Shown piece after piece: positions 44,460 through 52,925 of a DNA stretch of 56,114 bases (the stretch's first letter is position 1; the number at the start of each line of letters is the position of its first letter). The stretch lies in the NCBI GenBank assembly GCA_958366985.1, contig CATXDC010000017.1, positions 1 to 56,114 on the forward strand, written 5' to 3'. Source of the DNA: an uncultured Oscillospiraceae bacterium (lineage in GTDB: Bacteria; Bacillota; Clostridia; Oscillospirales; Acutalibacteraceae). A program made the position numbers and the translations under genes. Under the pieces are notes generated by a model that searched no databases, was not told the origin of the DNA, and worked only from the letters and a program-made list of their open reading frames with translations.

Positions 44460-45284
44460 TCATCTTTTGTCTTTGCCACTGCGTTTTTTTGCAATCTCAA
44501 TCCATACAGGCCCTTCCCAATCGATAGGATTATTGTCTATCTTCTTATTATTACGCAGGTAATTTTGGAGTTTCATATAATTTTTTTCATATTTATCATT
44601 ATCCCATGTGCTCCATGCCTCAACTTTATCTGAAGCATATTTTCCTCTGCTGCCGTTCTTGCACGTTTTCCCTGACTTTATTGGCAAACAGCTATCATTC
44701 CTGCCTGTTTTATTGCCTTCCATTTCCCAAACTTTTTCGATAATATAGCTGTCAACAGGGACATGAAGATAAGCTGAAATATTTTGCAATGAATGAAAAT
44801 AATCTATATCAGGACATATTTCGGAACAAATACAGTCAATCAGGTACAGATACTTCAATGTCATGTTGACCCATTTTTGTGCGTTGCCGTATGTAAATTT
44901 AAGAGAACTATCAAATTTCTCTTTGATCTTATCGCAAAGCTCTTCATGCCATTTATCAAAACTATCTTGTTTGTCAAAAGGAACTTCCTTCTCCAGTATC
45001 TTATTTATGCCATCTTTTAAACACTCTGTAGCTTCTGGTAATGCCTTTTGTGTAGCCTCTCTAAAGGCATCCTTTTTCTCCTTTTTCTCATCTTCTGTCT
45101 CTTCTTTATTTTTCGATTTTGCATAATACGCTCCCCGCTGTGTGGCATCTGTAAATGCTTTTTTAACAGCGCAGGAGAGTATATTATCTTTATCAATATT
45201 CTTATCCTCATAATCTAACGTAATGCCAAAATAACTGAAAAGTAAAAAATTCAAAGCATTTCTAAATTGAGTATTATTGTCCAT
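44460..45284 (-). CDS. Hypothetical protein of the WYL-NADAR operon
   Basis: 274 aa, no family recognised with certainty. The central part FTYGNAQKWVNMTLKYLYLI, then HVPVDSYIIEKVW, and the C-terminal WSTWDNDKYEKNYMKLQ and IDWEGPVWIEIAKK are conserved-looking blocks. A very charged segment (residues 55-75, EETEDEKKEKKD) lies between. No signal peptide or membrane helix. It starts 12 bases after the NADAR gene, so it is cotranscribed and may be its partner or substrate. It could be a toxin, but nothing shows this directly. Confidence 0.65.
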   Translation of the reverse strand: MDNNTQFRNALNFLLFSYFGITLDYEDKNIDKDNILSCAVKKAFTDATQRGAYYAKSKNKEETEDEKKEKKDAFREATQKALPEATECLKDGINKILEKEVPFDKQDSFDKWHEELCDKIKEKFDSSLKFTYGNAQKWVNMTLKYLYLIDCICSEICPDIDYFHSLQNISAYLHVPVDSYIIEKVWEMEGNKTGRNDSCLPIKSGKTCKNGSRGKYASDKVEAWSTWDNDKYEKNYMKLQNYLRNNKKIDNNPIDWEGPVWIEIAKKRSGKDKR

Positions 45285-45296
45285 TTTATTGCCCTC

Positions 45297-45722
45297 TCAT
45301 TTCTTCATTTTTTTCCGTATGTTCATCAAGTGTTTTCCCAGCCAGTTTTCACCTTCGCCATTGACTACACCCCAGAACTTATCGCTGCGGTTTTTCCATA
45401 TAAGTTCTGCATCTCCGGTGTCGAGAAGAAGCTGTTTGAGTTCCGGATCACTGAATTTTTTCTCAAGGAGCTCGTACATAAGTTTGAGCTTGATTTTATC
45501 CCAGTCTTCCCGCAATTCAACTTTTCTTCCCAGTGTGCGTACTGTTTTGCTGTCCGGCGCCAGCATACAGCCGATACGATGGCGCACATCAAAGCTCTTG
45601 GAAGCGTGATATGCACGGTTGCAGGAGGAAAAACGCATACAGTCATGGTAAATAAAGCAGGGAAAATCGTTATCCAGAAAAGCATATTTCCCTTTAAAAG
45701 AATCAATCACAGTCTTTTCCAT
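45297..45722 (-). CDS. NADAR (YbiA-like) N-glycosidase family protein
   Basis: 141 aa from ATG 45722 behind GGAGTG; an ATG at 45743 overlaps the WYL stop. The family core is visible: the conserved RAYHASKS segment, APDSKTVRTLGRKVELREDW, KFSDPELKQLLLDTGDAEL, and FWGVVNGEGENWLGKHLMNI. NADAR proteins cleave N-glycosidic bonds of ADP-ribose or riboflavin-pathway intermediates, and DarG1-type antitoxins use this fold to remove ADP-ribose from guanine. It sits between a WYL regulator and an unknown protein, suggesting nucleic-acid or NAD repair. Confidence 0.82.
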   Translation of the reverse strand: MEKTVIDSFKGKYAFLDNDFPCFIYHDCMRFSSCNRAYHASKSFDVRHRIGCMLAPDSKTVRTLGRKVELREDWDKIKLKLMYELLEKKFSDPELKQLLLDTGDAELIWKNRSDKFWGVVNGEGENWLGKHLMNIRKKMKK

Positions 45723-45735
45723 GTACTTCACTCCT

Positions 45736-46800
45736 TTAATCATTGTTTTTATATTTTCTCACGGTTTCCTCCATGATGTTCCTTACCTTATCCGCCAATT
45801 CTGCGGGTTCAAGTACAATTACATCAGGAGAAAATGCTTTTGCAAACTGTTCCATGGACATTTCGTTAGTGTAGGCGGTTACGGTGACGCCTTCGTCATT
45901 TTCATCGGAAAAAGTAACATCCTTTCCGAACATATCTATTACATCGCTTATCATCGGCCTTGTGATGCGGAATTTGACCCGTACACTGTCGCTGGAAAAC
46001 ATATAGATGTGTTCTTTCATGTATTCTGCGAGATTAAGCCGCTGTCCGTTTGCGCCGTGGAGAGTCTGGAAAGGCTTTGCGTTCTCGTCCAGAATTTGCA
46101 GCTCTCTTATGCGGTCAATTCGGTAATTTGAAATATCGTTGTATTTGTCATAATTGCAAATCAGATAATATTTTCCCTCTTTGATCGCCATCTGGTAAGG
46201 GCTCACAATATATTCCCTTTCAGTTCCGTCAGGACGCTTTTTCGGATGCATCTTTTTGTCGGTTCCATACTCTGCATATTTGAAAATTACCTTTTTGCCG
46301 TGACTTATTGCCTCATCCAGTAATTCTATATTTAAAAAAATCTGTTTGTTGTCTGTTCTGTCATCGGCCAGTAAGGCGATGTGTTTCATCCTTGAATGAA
46401 AATATACGCTTGATAATCCTTCAATTTTGCTTAAAAGCCTTTTGCATTGATTGTAGGGGATGTGCTTTGAAGAAATCAGGCTGTCAATGATAAGCCGCAG
46501 CTCACTGTCATCAAATTCACGTTTCAGATAAAAGTCTGACAGGATATATGTTTCCTCCATTTCACCTGTCTGTGAATTCGGCATCATGCGCAGAGTTTCG
46601 CTGTATTCTATCTCATAACCGAAATCAATCAGATTCATGAGATTGCGTTTGATTGCTTTTCTGTCAGCTTTCATGTGATATTCCTTTTGCAGGATTTCCG
46701 CTATTTCCTTTTGGCTGAGTCTGTGGTCAGCATCGGTGTAGCGGCGGAGAATGTCCAGAATATTCATTATAATAAGCTTTTTCGGCTGAGTTTCATACAT
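45736..46800 (-). CDS. WYL-domain transcriptional regulator 1
   Basis: 354 aa. An N-terminal winged helix (HRLSQKEIAEILQKEY, then DRKAIKRNLMNLIDFGYEI) is followed by a WYL domain, with KYYLICNYDKYNDISNYRID holding the WYL-like motif, and a C-terminal WCX-like extension. WYL proteins control CRISPR, BREX, CBASS and other stress genes, responding to nucleic-acid or nucleotide ligands. It is the first gene of the WYL-NADAR-unknown operon. It is a close paralogue of the gene at 49019-50071. Confidence 0.9.
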   Translation of the reverse strand: MYETQPKKLIIMNILDILRRYTDADHRLSQKEIAEILQKEYHMKADRKAIKRNLMNLIDFGYEIEYSETLRMMPNSQTGEMEETYILSDFYLKREFDDSELRLIIDSLISSKHIPYNQCKRLLSKIEGLSSVYFHSRMKHIALLADDRTDNKQIFLNIELLDEAISHGKKVIFKYAEYGTDKKMHPKKRPDGTEREYIVSPYQMAIKEGKYYLICNYDKYNDISNYRIDRIRELQILDENAKPFQTLHGANGQRLNLAEYMKEHIYMFSSDSVRVKFRITRPMISDVIDMFGKDVTFSDENDEGVTVTAYTNEMSMEQFAKAFSPDVIVLEPAELADKVRNIMEETVRKYKNND

Positions 46801-46928
46801 TGTTTAAATCCCCCATTAATTATGATTTAATTATATCATTTGTCTGAATTTTTACAATCTTGTTATACCTTGTAACAATAAGGCACTTTATACAAATATG
46901 CGATCTGTTTTTTGCTATCAATGTTTCA

Positions 46929-47612
46929 TCAAGGAACATAAAACTCTTCAAAAGTATCAAGACATATGCATCCCAGAGGATTGCCGAAAGCTGCTGAGCA
47001 GTCAATGGCAATGTGATTGTTTTTTCGATAAATCCTGCCTTTATATGATTTGTCAATGAGCTCCGTGGGAGTGTGGCCGGATACGAAAAATTTATCTTCA
47101 AAATATATTTTGTCATATTCGATTTTGCCGATTATAAAATCGTTCAATCGGCACAAGTCAATGTTCTGCATTTTTTCCTTTTTCGGTCCTGTGTGGGACA
47201 GAAAAAAGCTGCGTCCCAATACGGTGATTTCATCAAATAAGGGGAACGAGTTCAGATATGAAAGAACTTTCTCTCTGTCTGCGCCACTCAGTGCCCTGAA
47301 TTTTTCAAAGGTGGGATAGCCCCCATCTGAAAACCACATATTATAAATTTGTTTTAAGTTATCCGCATCAGGAGAATTTACAATAAGAGGCAGACTCCTT
47401 AACAGCTTAAAAGCTGTGTGATCATGATTTCCACGAAGACAGATTACGTTTTGGCGTTCGGAAAGATCCAGCAGCAGTTTTATTCCGTCGGGACCTCTGT
47501 CCACTACATCTCCGAGAATATAGAGTGTGTCATTGTCACTGAACTGAATTTTTTTTAGCATTTCGGTAAATTTATCATAACATCCATGCAAATCTGAAAC
47601 TGCATAAATCAT
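46929..47612 (-). CDS. PPP-type metallophosphoesterase, second copy
   Basis: 227 aa. Motifs DLHG (7-10), GDVVDRG (34-40), GNHD (near 60), FLSHTG and SGHTP match the paralogue at 38972-39682. GGGGGG lies 7 bases before the ATG at 47612. It is 128 bases upstream of WYL 1 on the same strand, so it may be its own unit. Substrate unknown: protein phosphate or dinucleoside polyphosphate. Confidence 0.85.
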   Translation of the reverse strand: MIYAVSDLHGCYDKFTEMLKKIQFSDNDTLYILGDVVDRGPDGIKLLLDLSERQNVICLRGNHDHTAFKLLRSLPLIVNSPDADNLKQIYNMWFSDGGYPTFEKFRALSGADREKVLSYLNSFPLFDEITVLGRSFFLSHTGPKKEKMQNIDLCRLNDFIIGKIEYDKIYFEDKFFVSGHTPTELIDKSYKGRIYRKNNHIAIDCSAAFGNPLGCICLDTFEEFYVP

Positions 47613-47688
47613 TAATTACCCCCCGAATCTGTCAGTATAAAATAATTTCATGTTTTTTTTCGCTGCGGGTATATTCTATCAGCGGGGA

Positions 47689-47716
47689 TGAGTCGAAAAA
47701 AGGACATCCTTTTTGA
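47689..47716 (+). promoter_or_regulatory. Shared island motif, site 2
   Basis: GATGAGTCGAAAAAAGGACA, then TCCTTTTT; compare site 1 at 41724. It lies about 80 bases upstream of the second phosphatase gene, in the opposite orientation to it. Confidence 0.3.
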
Positions 47717-47752
47717 TATGCTGGAGCAGTTCTGTATTCTGCCCATAAAAAA

Positions 47753-47777
47753 TCACCGAAAGCGGAGCCTTCGGTGA
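47753..47777 (-). terminator. Terminator of the lipoprotein gene
   Basis: TCACCGAA/TTCGGTGA stem; on the minus strand TTTTTTATG follows. It is 11 bases beyond the stop codon at 47788. Confidence 0.85.
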
Positions 47778-47787
47778 AAATCTGATT

Positions 47788-48213
47788 TTAATGGTTGCTT
47801 TCCAGAATGAAAACCAAAAATACGGATTCTATATGCTCGGGGTCATCGTATACCGTTGCCTCTTCCGATGCAATATCCACAAGATAGGAAATGCTGCCGT
47901 CCCTGGCTTCCTGGGGAGTGAACGGGGTAGGACAATAGGAGCCTGAAAAGGTGACTATATATTTTGTCTCGCTGTCCTCATATGGGACATAGCTCCATTC
48001 ATAGCGGTGAAAAACAGTGTTTATCATTTCCGCAACGGACGGCGCCCAGCCTTCTTCTGCCGGTACCTTTTGTAAAACACTTTCGATTTGAGCAGCAGTA
48101 TCGTTGTATGTTTCTGCTTTCTTTGCCTGGGATTTGCTGCCATCGCATCCTGCAAAGGCAAGTAAAATAACGGCAACTGTTAAAAGGGCAATCACTCTTA
48201 CTTTTCTTTTCAT
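47788..48213 (-). CDS. Predicted lipoprotein, unknown function
   Basis: 141 aa. Signal peptide MKRKVRVIALLTVAVILLA ends in the lipobox AFAGC (cysteine near 23), so it should be lipid-anchored outside the cell. The mature part has SYVPYEDSETKYIVTFSGS and no recognised domain. CAGGAGG precedes the ATG. It sits between the phosphatase and the UDG-like gene with its own terminator. Confidence 0.75.
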   Translation of the reverse strand: MKRKVRVIALLTVAVILLAFAGCDGSKSQAKKAETYNDTAAQIESVLQKVPAEEGWAPSVAEMINTVFHRYEWSYVPYEDSETKYIVTFSGSYCPTPFTPQEARDGSISYLVDIASEEATVYDDPEHIESVFLVFILESNH

Positions 48214-48283
48214 AAAATTACCTCCTGTTATTTAGGTAATTTTATGTTATCAGAACCACTGGTATAAAAATGGTATATGAAAC

Positions 48284-48946
48284 TTATTTTAAATAATCTT
48301 TCAAATATTCGCTGTAATTTTCTGCTCTGAATCCTCCACGGGCAGAGGGGTGACGAAGTCCGTAAACAGTCAGCTCCTTGCTGAGCGTCGGAACACCGTA
48401 GATTTCACAGTTTGGCAAATATTTGCGTGTGCATATGAAATCGTTGCATCTGCCGATTTTGCCAACAATATTTTTTTCATTATTTTCGCAATGTGGAAGG
48501 GAGTTGTAGACTCTGCGGCTGAAACAGAAAATCAAATCAATTCCCTCTTCCTTTACAAAATCAAACAGCGATTTGTTGTATTCTGAGGAATGTGCATTTA
48601 TCAGATCCTTGGCTCGGCTGTCCCTTATTCCACACAGCTCACCTTCAACATAGTTCCCGAAAAACACCTGATTCCAGAACCGTTCCCTGTTTTCAGCGGG
48701 ATCAATACCGAAGGAGTTTACAATCTTATCGAAAAAGTAATAAGCTCTGTCTTTTTTGCCGTTGCCGGAAAACTGTTCAAGATAATTTTTTACCACATTT
48801 TCCGTTCGGTAATTTCTCACTTTTTCCTTTCGCTCTTCCTCGGTTTTATTGTAATCATCTTTGCTGTAATGATGGGATTCGCTTAAAATCAAAATTTTCA
48901 AATTTCTATTACGAGCATTTTTTCCTGCAAAAACACCTTTAAACAT
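48284..48946 (-). CDS. Uracil-DNA-glycosylase-like superfamily protein
   Basis: 220 aa. The pattern KILILSESHHYS near the N-terminus and YGLRHPSARGGF near the C-terminus mirror the first (substrate/water) and last (HPS) motifs of UDG-fold proteins; the middle has NQVFFGNYVEG and DLIFCFSRRVYNSL, the fold's core strand. This is a distant resemblance; the catalytic aspartate of UNG is not apparent. It follows WYL 2 by 72 bases on the same strand. A role in recognising modified DNA bases is an inference. Confidence 0.6.
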   Translation of the reverse strand: MFKGVFAGKNARNRNLKILILSESHHYSKDDYNKTEEERKEKVRNYRTENVVKNYLEQFSGNGKKDRAYYFFDKIVNSFGIDPAENRERFWNQVFFGNYVEGELCGIRDSRAKDLINAHSSEYNKSLFDFVKEEGIDLIFCFSRRVYNSLPHCENNEKNIVGKIGRCNDFICTRKYLPNCEIYGVPTLSKELTVYGLRHPSARGGFRAENYSEYLKDYLK

Positions 48947-49018
48947 TTTAAATTCCTCTTTTTTATTTAATGGATACGTCAGACTTTATAAACTGAAAGA
49001 TTAAATCACTTTCTGCCT

Positions 49019-50071
49019 TTAATTATAATTTTTTATTGCCTCCTCAAGATCCTTTTTGATTTCTTCCGCCAAAGAAAGTGGAGAAAGCACTTTTGCATGC
49101 AGAGCATATTGCAGTGCCCATCTTCGCATTGCCATCAGATTTACATGGACTTTCGCAGTGATCTCTTCTTCCGTTTCATCGAGGAAGGCGATTTCATTTC
49201 CGAACCAGTCTATTACATCATTGATGAGATATTTTTTAAAGCTGAATGTAACCGAGGCGCTTTCGCCGGTAAACATGTAAATATGTTCCGCCATATGCTT
49301 TGGCAGGCTGAATCCGTTTTCCAGACCCTTTACCTTTTTTGCGGGCTTTATAGGTGTATCAAGAAGTTTTATATTTGTAATGCGGTCAATGCGATAGTTT
49401 GACACATTGTCATATTTATCATAGTTACAGATAAGATAATACCGTCCGTTGGCCGCCGCAATCTGATATGGATTGATAATGTATTCTCTGGGTTTTCCGT
49501 CGCTGTTAAGGCGGGGATGGAGTTTAAAGTCGGTATCATAATTATTGTAAGTAAACGCAACCTGTCTGCCTTTGCTGATTGCCTCATCCAGAATGTCAAT
49601 GGTGTAAAATATCTGTTTGTTCTGCGGAGCCATGTCAGGCATAGTCTGAATATGTTTTACACGGGATTTGAAATATTTGTTTGACAATCCCGACAGTTTA
49701 TCCACCAGTTCTTTGCATTGACTGTACGGAATGTGCTTTGAAAAAAGCAGACCGTCAATAAGCAGCCGCAGCTCACTGTCCGAAAAATCACGGACAAGAT
49801 AAAAATCAGAGAGTATGTAGCTTTCCTCCAATTCGCCGGTTTTGGCATTGGGTATCATCCTGCACGATTCGCTGTATTCGATTTCATATCCGAACTCAAT
49901 TAAATTCAGTATATTGCGCTTTATGGATTTCCTCTCCACGGTCATATTATATTCTGTTTTAAGAATGTCAACGATTTCCTTTTGGCTGAGTCTGTGATCT
50001 TCGTCAGTGTATTTTCTTAAAATATCAAGGATGTTTATAATCAAAATTTTTTTCGGCTGCACCGTGTACAT
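49019..50071 (-). CDS. WYL-domain transcriptional regulator 2
   Basis: 350 aa from ATG 50071 (MYTVQPKKIL), with AGGTGA upstream; this start matches its paralogue's MYETQPKKLI and is preferred to 50080. Winged helix (HRLSQKEIVDILKTEYN), WYL domain (RYYLICNYDKYDNVSNYRID) and C-terminal WCX-like part are collinear with WYL 1, with most blocks identical. It precedes the UDG-like gene, which it probably controls along with itself. Confidence 0.9.
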   Translation of the reverse strand: MYTVQPKKILIINILDILRKYTDEDHRLSQKEIVDILKTEYNMTVERKSIKRNILNLIEFGYEIEYSESCRMIPNAKTGELEESYILSDFYLVRDFSDSELRLLIDGLLFSKHIPYSQCKELVDKLSGLSNKYFKSRVKHIQTMPDMAPQNKQIFYTIDILDEAISKGRQVAFTYNNYDTDFKLHPRLNSDGKPREYIINPYQIAAANGRYYLICNYDKYDNVSNYRIDRITNIKLLDTPIKPAKKVKGLENGFSLPKHMAEHIYMFTGESASVTFSFKKYLINDVIDWFGNEIAFLDETEEEITAKVHVNLMAMRRWALQYALHAKVLSPLSLAEEIKKDLEEAIKNYN

Positions 50072-50121
50072 ACAACTCACCTCATATTCAGTATATTATT
50101 GATATTCGGATTTTACAATAA

Positions 50122-50152
50122 TTAATGGTACAAAAAAGTCCCATTGCTGCTA
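50122..50152 (+). promoter_or_regulatory. Shared island motif, site 3 (upstream of WYL 2)
   Basis: AATGGTACAAAAAAGTCCCA, then TTGCTGCTAT; compare site 1. It stands about 50 bases upstream of the WYL 2 start codon, on the opposite strand to that gene. Confidence 0.35.
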
Positions 50153-50335
50153 TTATATTGTAATTAAAGTATAGATGCAGCTGCTGCAGTTTAGTTGCTT
50201 TTTAAAATTCCACATCCCGGATCATGGTAAAAAGAGCTCCGATGTGATAAAATAAATTTGCAGCGAAAAAAACAGTCAGGCGCAGTAGTGTCATATCGTG
50301 GCTCTTTTCGTTTGGAAGAAAGGAGTATATAGTGT

Positions 50336-50425
50336 ATGTCAGCCAAACACAGAGACAAACAAGGTCGTGTTTTACGAACCGGAGAGAGCCAGGGAAAAGA
50401 CGTTCAATTTATTCTGCTGATTTGA
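50336..50425 (+). pseudogene. N-terminal remnant of a Tn916-type tyrosine integrase
   Basis: The reading frame gives MSAKHRDKQGRVLRTGESQG and nine more residues before a TGA at 50423. This matches the highly conserved N-terminus of Tn916-family integrases (M-S-x-x-R-R-D-x-x-G-R-x-L-x-T-G-E-S-Q). AAGGAG precedes the ATG at proper spacing. After the stop another frame continues with LMELRKKQ to about 50505. The catalytic domain is missing. It marks the right end of a former mobile element. Confidence 0.7.
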
Positions 50426-50533
50426 TGGAGCTTCGCAAGAAACAAACAGTAATTTGTTTGGATATGGTATGCGCTAAAGATAATAAAATGTGTTGGATGA
50501 AATAATATAAAGACTTATAATGAGGTATAATGC

Positions 50534-50998
50534 ATGATAAATGTACTTTTTGTGTGCCACGGCAATATTTGCCGCAGTCCGATGGCAGAGTTTGTATTAA
50601 AGGATATGGTCGAAAAAATGGGGCGTAAGGATAAGTTCCATATTGAATCCGCTGCCACAAGCCGTGAGGCGCTTGGTGAGCCTGTCCACAGAGGAACGAG
50701 GAAAATTCTCGCTGAGCACGGAATTTCCTGTGACGGAAAATATGCCGTGCAGCTGAAAGCGTCCGATTACGACAAATATGATTTTATAATCGCAATGGAC
50801 AGCTATAATATTGAAAACATAAAATATATTATTCCTGAGGATCCGGAGAGCAAAATCTCAAAGCTTCTTTACTTCACCGATGAGCCGGGAGATATAAGCG
50901 ACCCGTGGTATACGGGGGATTTCAAAAGAACATGGCAAGATATTACAAAAGGATGTAAAGGTTTTCTTGACTTTTTATCTCAGGCGGATTATATTTAA
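50534..50998 (+). CDS. Low-molecular-weight protein tyrosine phosphatase
   Basis: 154 aa, full length. It dephosphorylates phosphotyrosine (or phosphoarginine). The P-loop is VCHGNICRSPMAEF with Cys8 and Arg14; the general acid is in DPWYTGDF near residue 122. The ATG follows TGAGG by a few bases. It has its own terminator and lies just right of the integrase stub. Confidence 0.93.
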   Translation: MINVLFVCHGNICRSPMAEFVLKDMVEKMGRKDKFHIESAATSREALGEPVHRGTRKILAEHGISCDGKYAVQLKASDYDKYDFIIAMDSYNIENIKYIIPEDPESKISKLLYFTDEPGDISDPWYTGDFKRTWQDITKGCKGFLDFLSQADYI

Positions 50999-51003
50999 TG
51001 CTG

Positions 51004-51032
51004 ACCCTGCCTTTCGGGGCGGGGTTATTTTT
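51004..51032 (+). terminator. Terminator of the tyrosine phosphatase gene
   Basis: ACCCTGCC/GGGCGGGGT stem around TTTCG, then TATTTTTA, 6 bases after the stop. Confidence 0.7.
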
Positions 51033-51064
51033 ATGTAAAAAATCTTTTCATTACGGAGCGCTTT

Positions 51065-52267
51065 ATGAGTATCAGAAACAATTTTTCTCACACAGTAAAT
51101 GCCTGTTATCTGGCGTCGATTTCTCAGGCGGCAATAGTTAATTTCCTGCCCCTGCTTTTTCTCACCCTTCAAAAGGACTATGGAATTTCTTTTGAGCAAA
51201 TTTCTCTTTTGGTCACGGTAAACTTCGGAATACAGCTTTTAACCGATTTAATATCTGCAAAATTTGTTGATAAAATCGGTTACCGTACAGCGGTGATGTC
51301 AGCACATATTTTGTGTTCACTGGGACTTTTAGGTCTTGCCTTTGTTCCGGATCTTTTGCCGATACCATATGTAGGATTCTGCCTTTGTGTAGCTGTTTAT
51401 GCCGTAGGCGGAGGACTCCTTGAAGTTATTACAAGCCCCATTGTAGAAGCTTGTCCCAGTGATAAAAAGGATGCAGCAATGAGTATGCTTCATTCCTTCT
51501 ACTGCTGGGGATGTGTTTTGGTAATTATTGCAAGTACGATTTTCTTTTCTGTTTTCGGTATTGAAAACTGGAAAATTCTTGCCTGTCTGTGGGCTGTGCT
51601 TCCCTTTGCCAACTGCATTTATTTTGCTTTTGTACCAATTAACAGAACCGTTGAGCAGGAAAAGGCTATGTCCATTACAGATCTTTTCAAAAATAAAGTT
51701 TTTTGGGTTCTGTGCCTGCTCATGGTGTGCTCAGGAGCTTCCGAGCTTGGTATGAGTCAGTGGGCATCCGCTTTTGCCGAGGCAGGTCTGGGTGTTTCAA
51801 AAACCGTAGGTGATCTTGCCGGTCCCTGTGTTTTTGCAATACTCATGGGTCTTGCAAGACTCTTTTATGGAAAATTCAGCGAAAAAATACGTCTGGGCAC
51901 ATTTATGTTTTTGAGTTCTGTTTTGTGTATATTCAGTTACTTGCTTGCATCCCTTTCGTCAAATCCCATACTGGGTCTTATGGGATGCGGACTTTGCGGA
52001 TTATCCGTTGGAATCATGTGGCCGGGAAGTATCAGCATGGGTGCAAAGGCTCTGCCTACTGGTGGAACCGCACTTTTTGCACTTCTTGCCCTTGCAGGTG
52101 ATGTTGGCTGCTCCATAGGTCCATCTGTAATCGGAATTGTTTCCGAAATCCGTGGAGAGGATCTCAAAGCGGGAATTCTTGCGGGAATCATATTTCCCAT
52201 GGTGCTTATTGTGGGAATAATAATCTGTCTGAAGATGTGGAAAAAGAAAACCGGAGAAAGAATTTAA
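51065..52267 (+). CDS. MFS transporter
   Basis: 400 aa with about 12 hydrophobic segments. The conserved loop between helices 2 and 3 reads LISAKFVDKIGYRTAVM. It resembles the fucose-permease/macrolide-export branch of the major facilitator superfamily; the substrate is unknown. GGAG is 7 bases before the ATG. It lies 12 bases before the acetyltransferase gene, so the two form an operon. Confidence 0.88.
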   Translation: MSIRNNFSHTVNACYLASISQAAIVNFLPLLFLTLQKDYGISFEQISLLVTVNFGIQLLTDLISAKFVDKIGYRTAVMSAHILCSLGLLGLAFVPDLLPIPYVGFCLCVAVYAVGGGLLEVITSPIVEACPSDKKDAAMSMLHSFYCWGCVLVIIASTIFFSVFGIENWKILACLWAVLPFANCIYFAFVPINRTVEQEKAMSITDLFKNKVFWVLCLLMVCSGASELGMSQWASAFAEAGLGVSKTVGDLAGPCVFAILMGLARLFYGKFSEKIRLGTFMFLSSVLCIFSYLLASLSSNPILGLMGCGLCGLSVGIMWPGSISMGAKALPTGGTALFALLALAGDVGCSIGPSVIGIVSEIRGEDLKAGILAGIIFPMVLIVGIIICLKMWKKKTGERI

Positions 52268-52279
52268 AGGGGATAAATT

Positions 52280-52915
52280 ATGGCTTTTATACCTGTTGAT
52301 ATGGAAACATACAGCCGACGTGAACACTATGAGCATTATAAAAACAATGTACCCTGTACATATTCAATGACTGCAAATGTGGATATAACCGGACTTAAGG
52401 AAAAAGCGGCTGAGAAAGGTGTGAAATTTTATCCTGCTCTTATATATGTAATATCAAAAGCTGTGAATCGAAGAGAAGAGTTCAGAACCTGCCACGATAA
52501 AAACGGTATGCTGGGTTATTATGATGTACTTCATCCCACATACACCGTATTTGACAAGAAGAGCGAAACTTTTTCATCCCTTTGGACTCAGTATGATGAA
52601 GATTTCCACACTTTCTGCAAAAATGTGGAAAATGATATAACCGCTTTTACTGGTAGAGGTTTTCTTCCCCAAAAGGATGCGCCTGAAAATCTTCTCAATA
52701 TATCGGCTATTCCGTGGCGTTCTTTTACGGGATTTAATCTGAATCTTCCACTGGGACATGAATTTTATCTGCCTATTTTTACGGCGGGAAAATATTTTAC
52801 GGAAAACGGAAGAACTTTTATTCCGCTGTCCGTTCAAGTGCATCACGCAGTATGCGACGGATTTCACGTTTGCAGACTTCTCGACGATATAGAAAATATA
52901 GTGAAAACACTTTAA
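52280..52915 (+). CDS. Chloramphenicol acetyltransferase-type enzyme
   Basis: 211 aa, the normal CAT size. It shares the family opening (SRREHYEHYKNNVPCTYSMT), the active site HHAVCDGFHV with catalytic His near 189, and the C-terminal helix. CAT acetylates chloramphenicol with acetyl-CoA; chromosomal homologues in Clostridia may act on other substrates. AAAGGGG precedes the ATG. Pairing with an MFS exporter suggests drug modification plus efflux, an inference. Confidence 0.87.
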   Translation: MAFIPVDMETYSRREHYEHYKNNVPCTYSMTANVDITGLKEKAAEKGVKFYPALIYVISKAVNRREEFRTCHDKNGMLGYYDVLHPTYTVFDKKSETFSSLWTQYDEDFHTFCKNVENDITAFTGRGFLPQKDAPENLLNISAIPWRSFTGFNLNLPLGHEFYLPIFTAGKYFTENGRTFIPLSVQVHHAVCDGFHVCRLLDDIENIVKTL

Positions 52916-52925
52916 TAAAAAACAG

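Noticed and set aside
45267..45776. 169-residue plus-strand frame across the NADAR gene
   Set aside because: Antisense to the NADAR gene, whose conserved blocks decide the strand.
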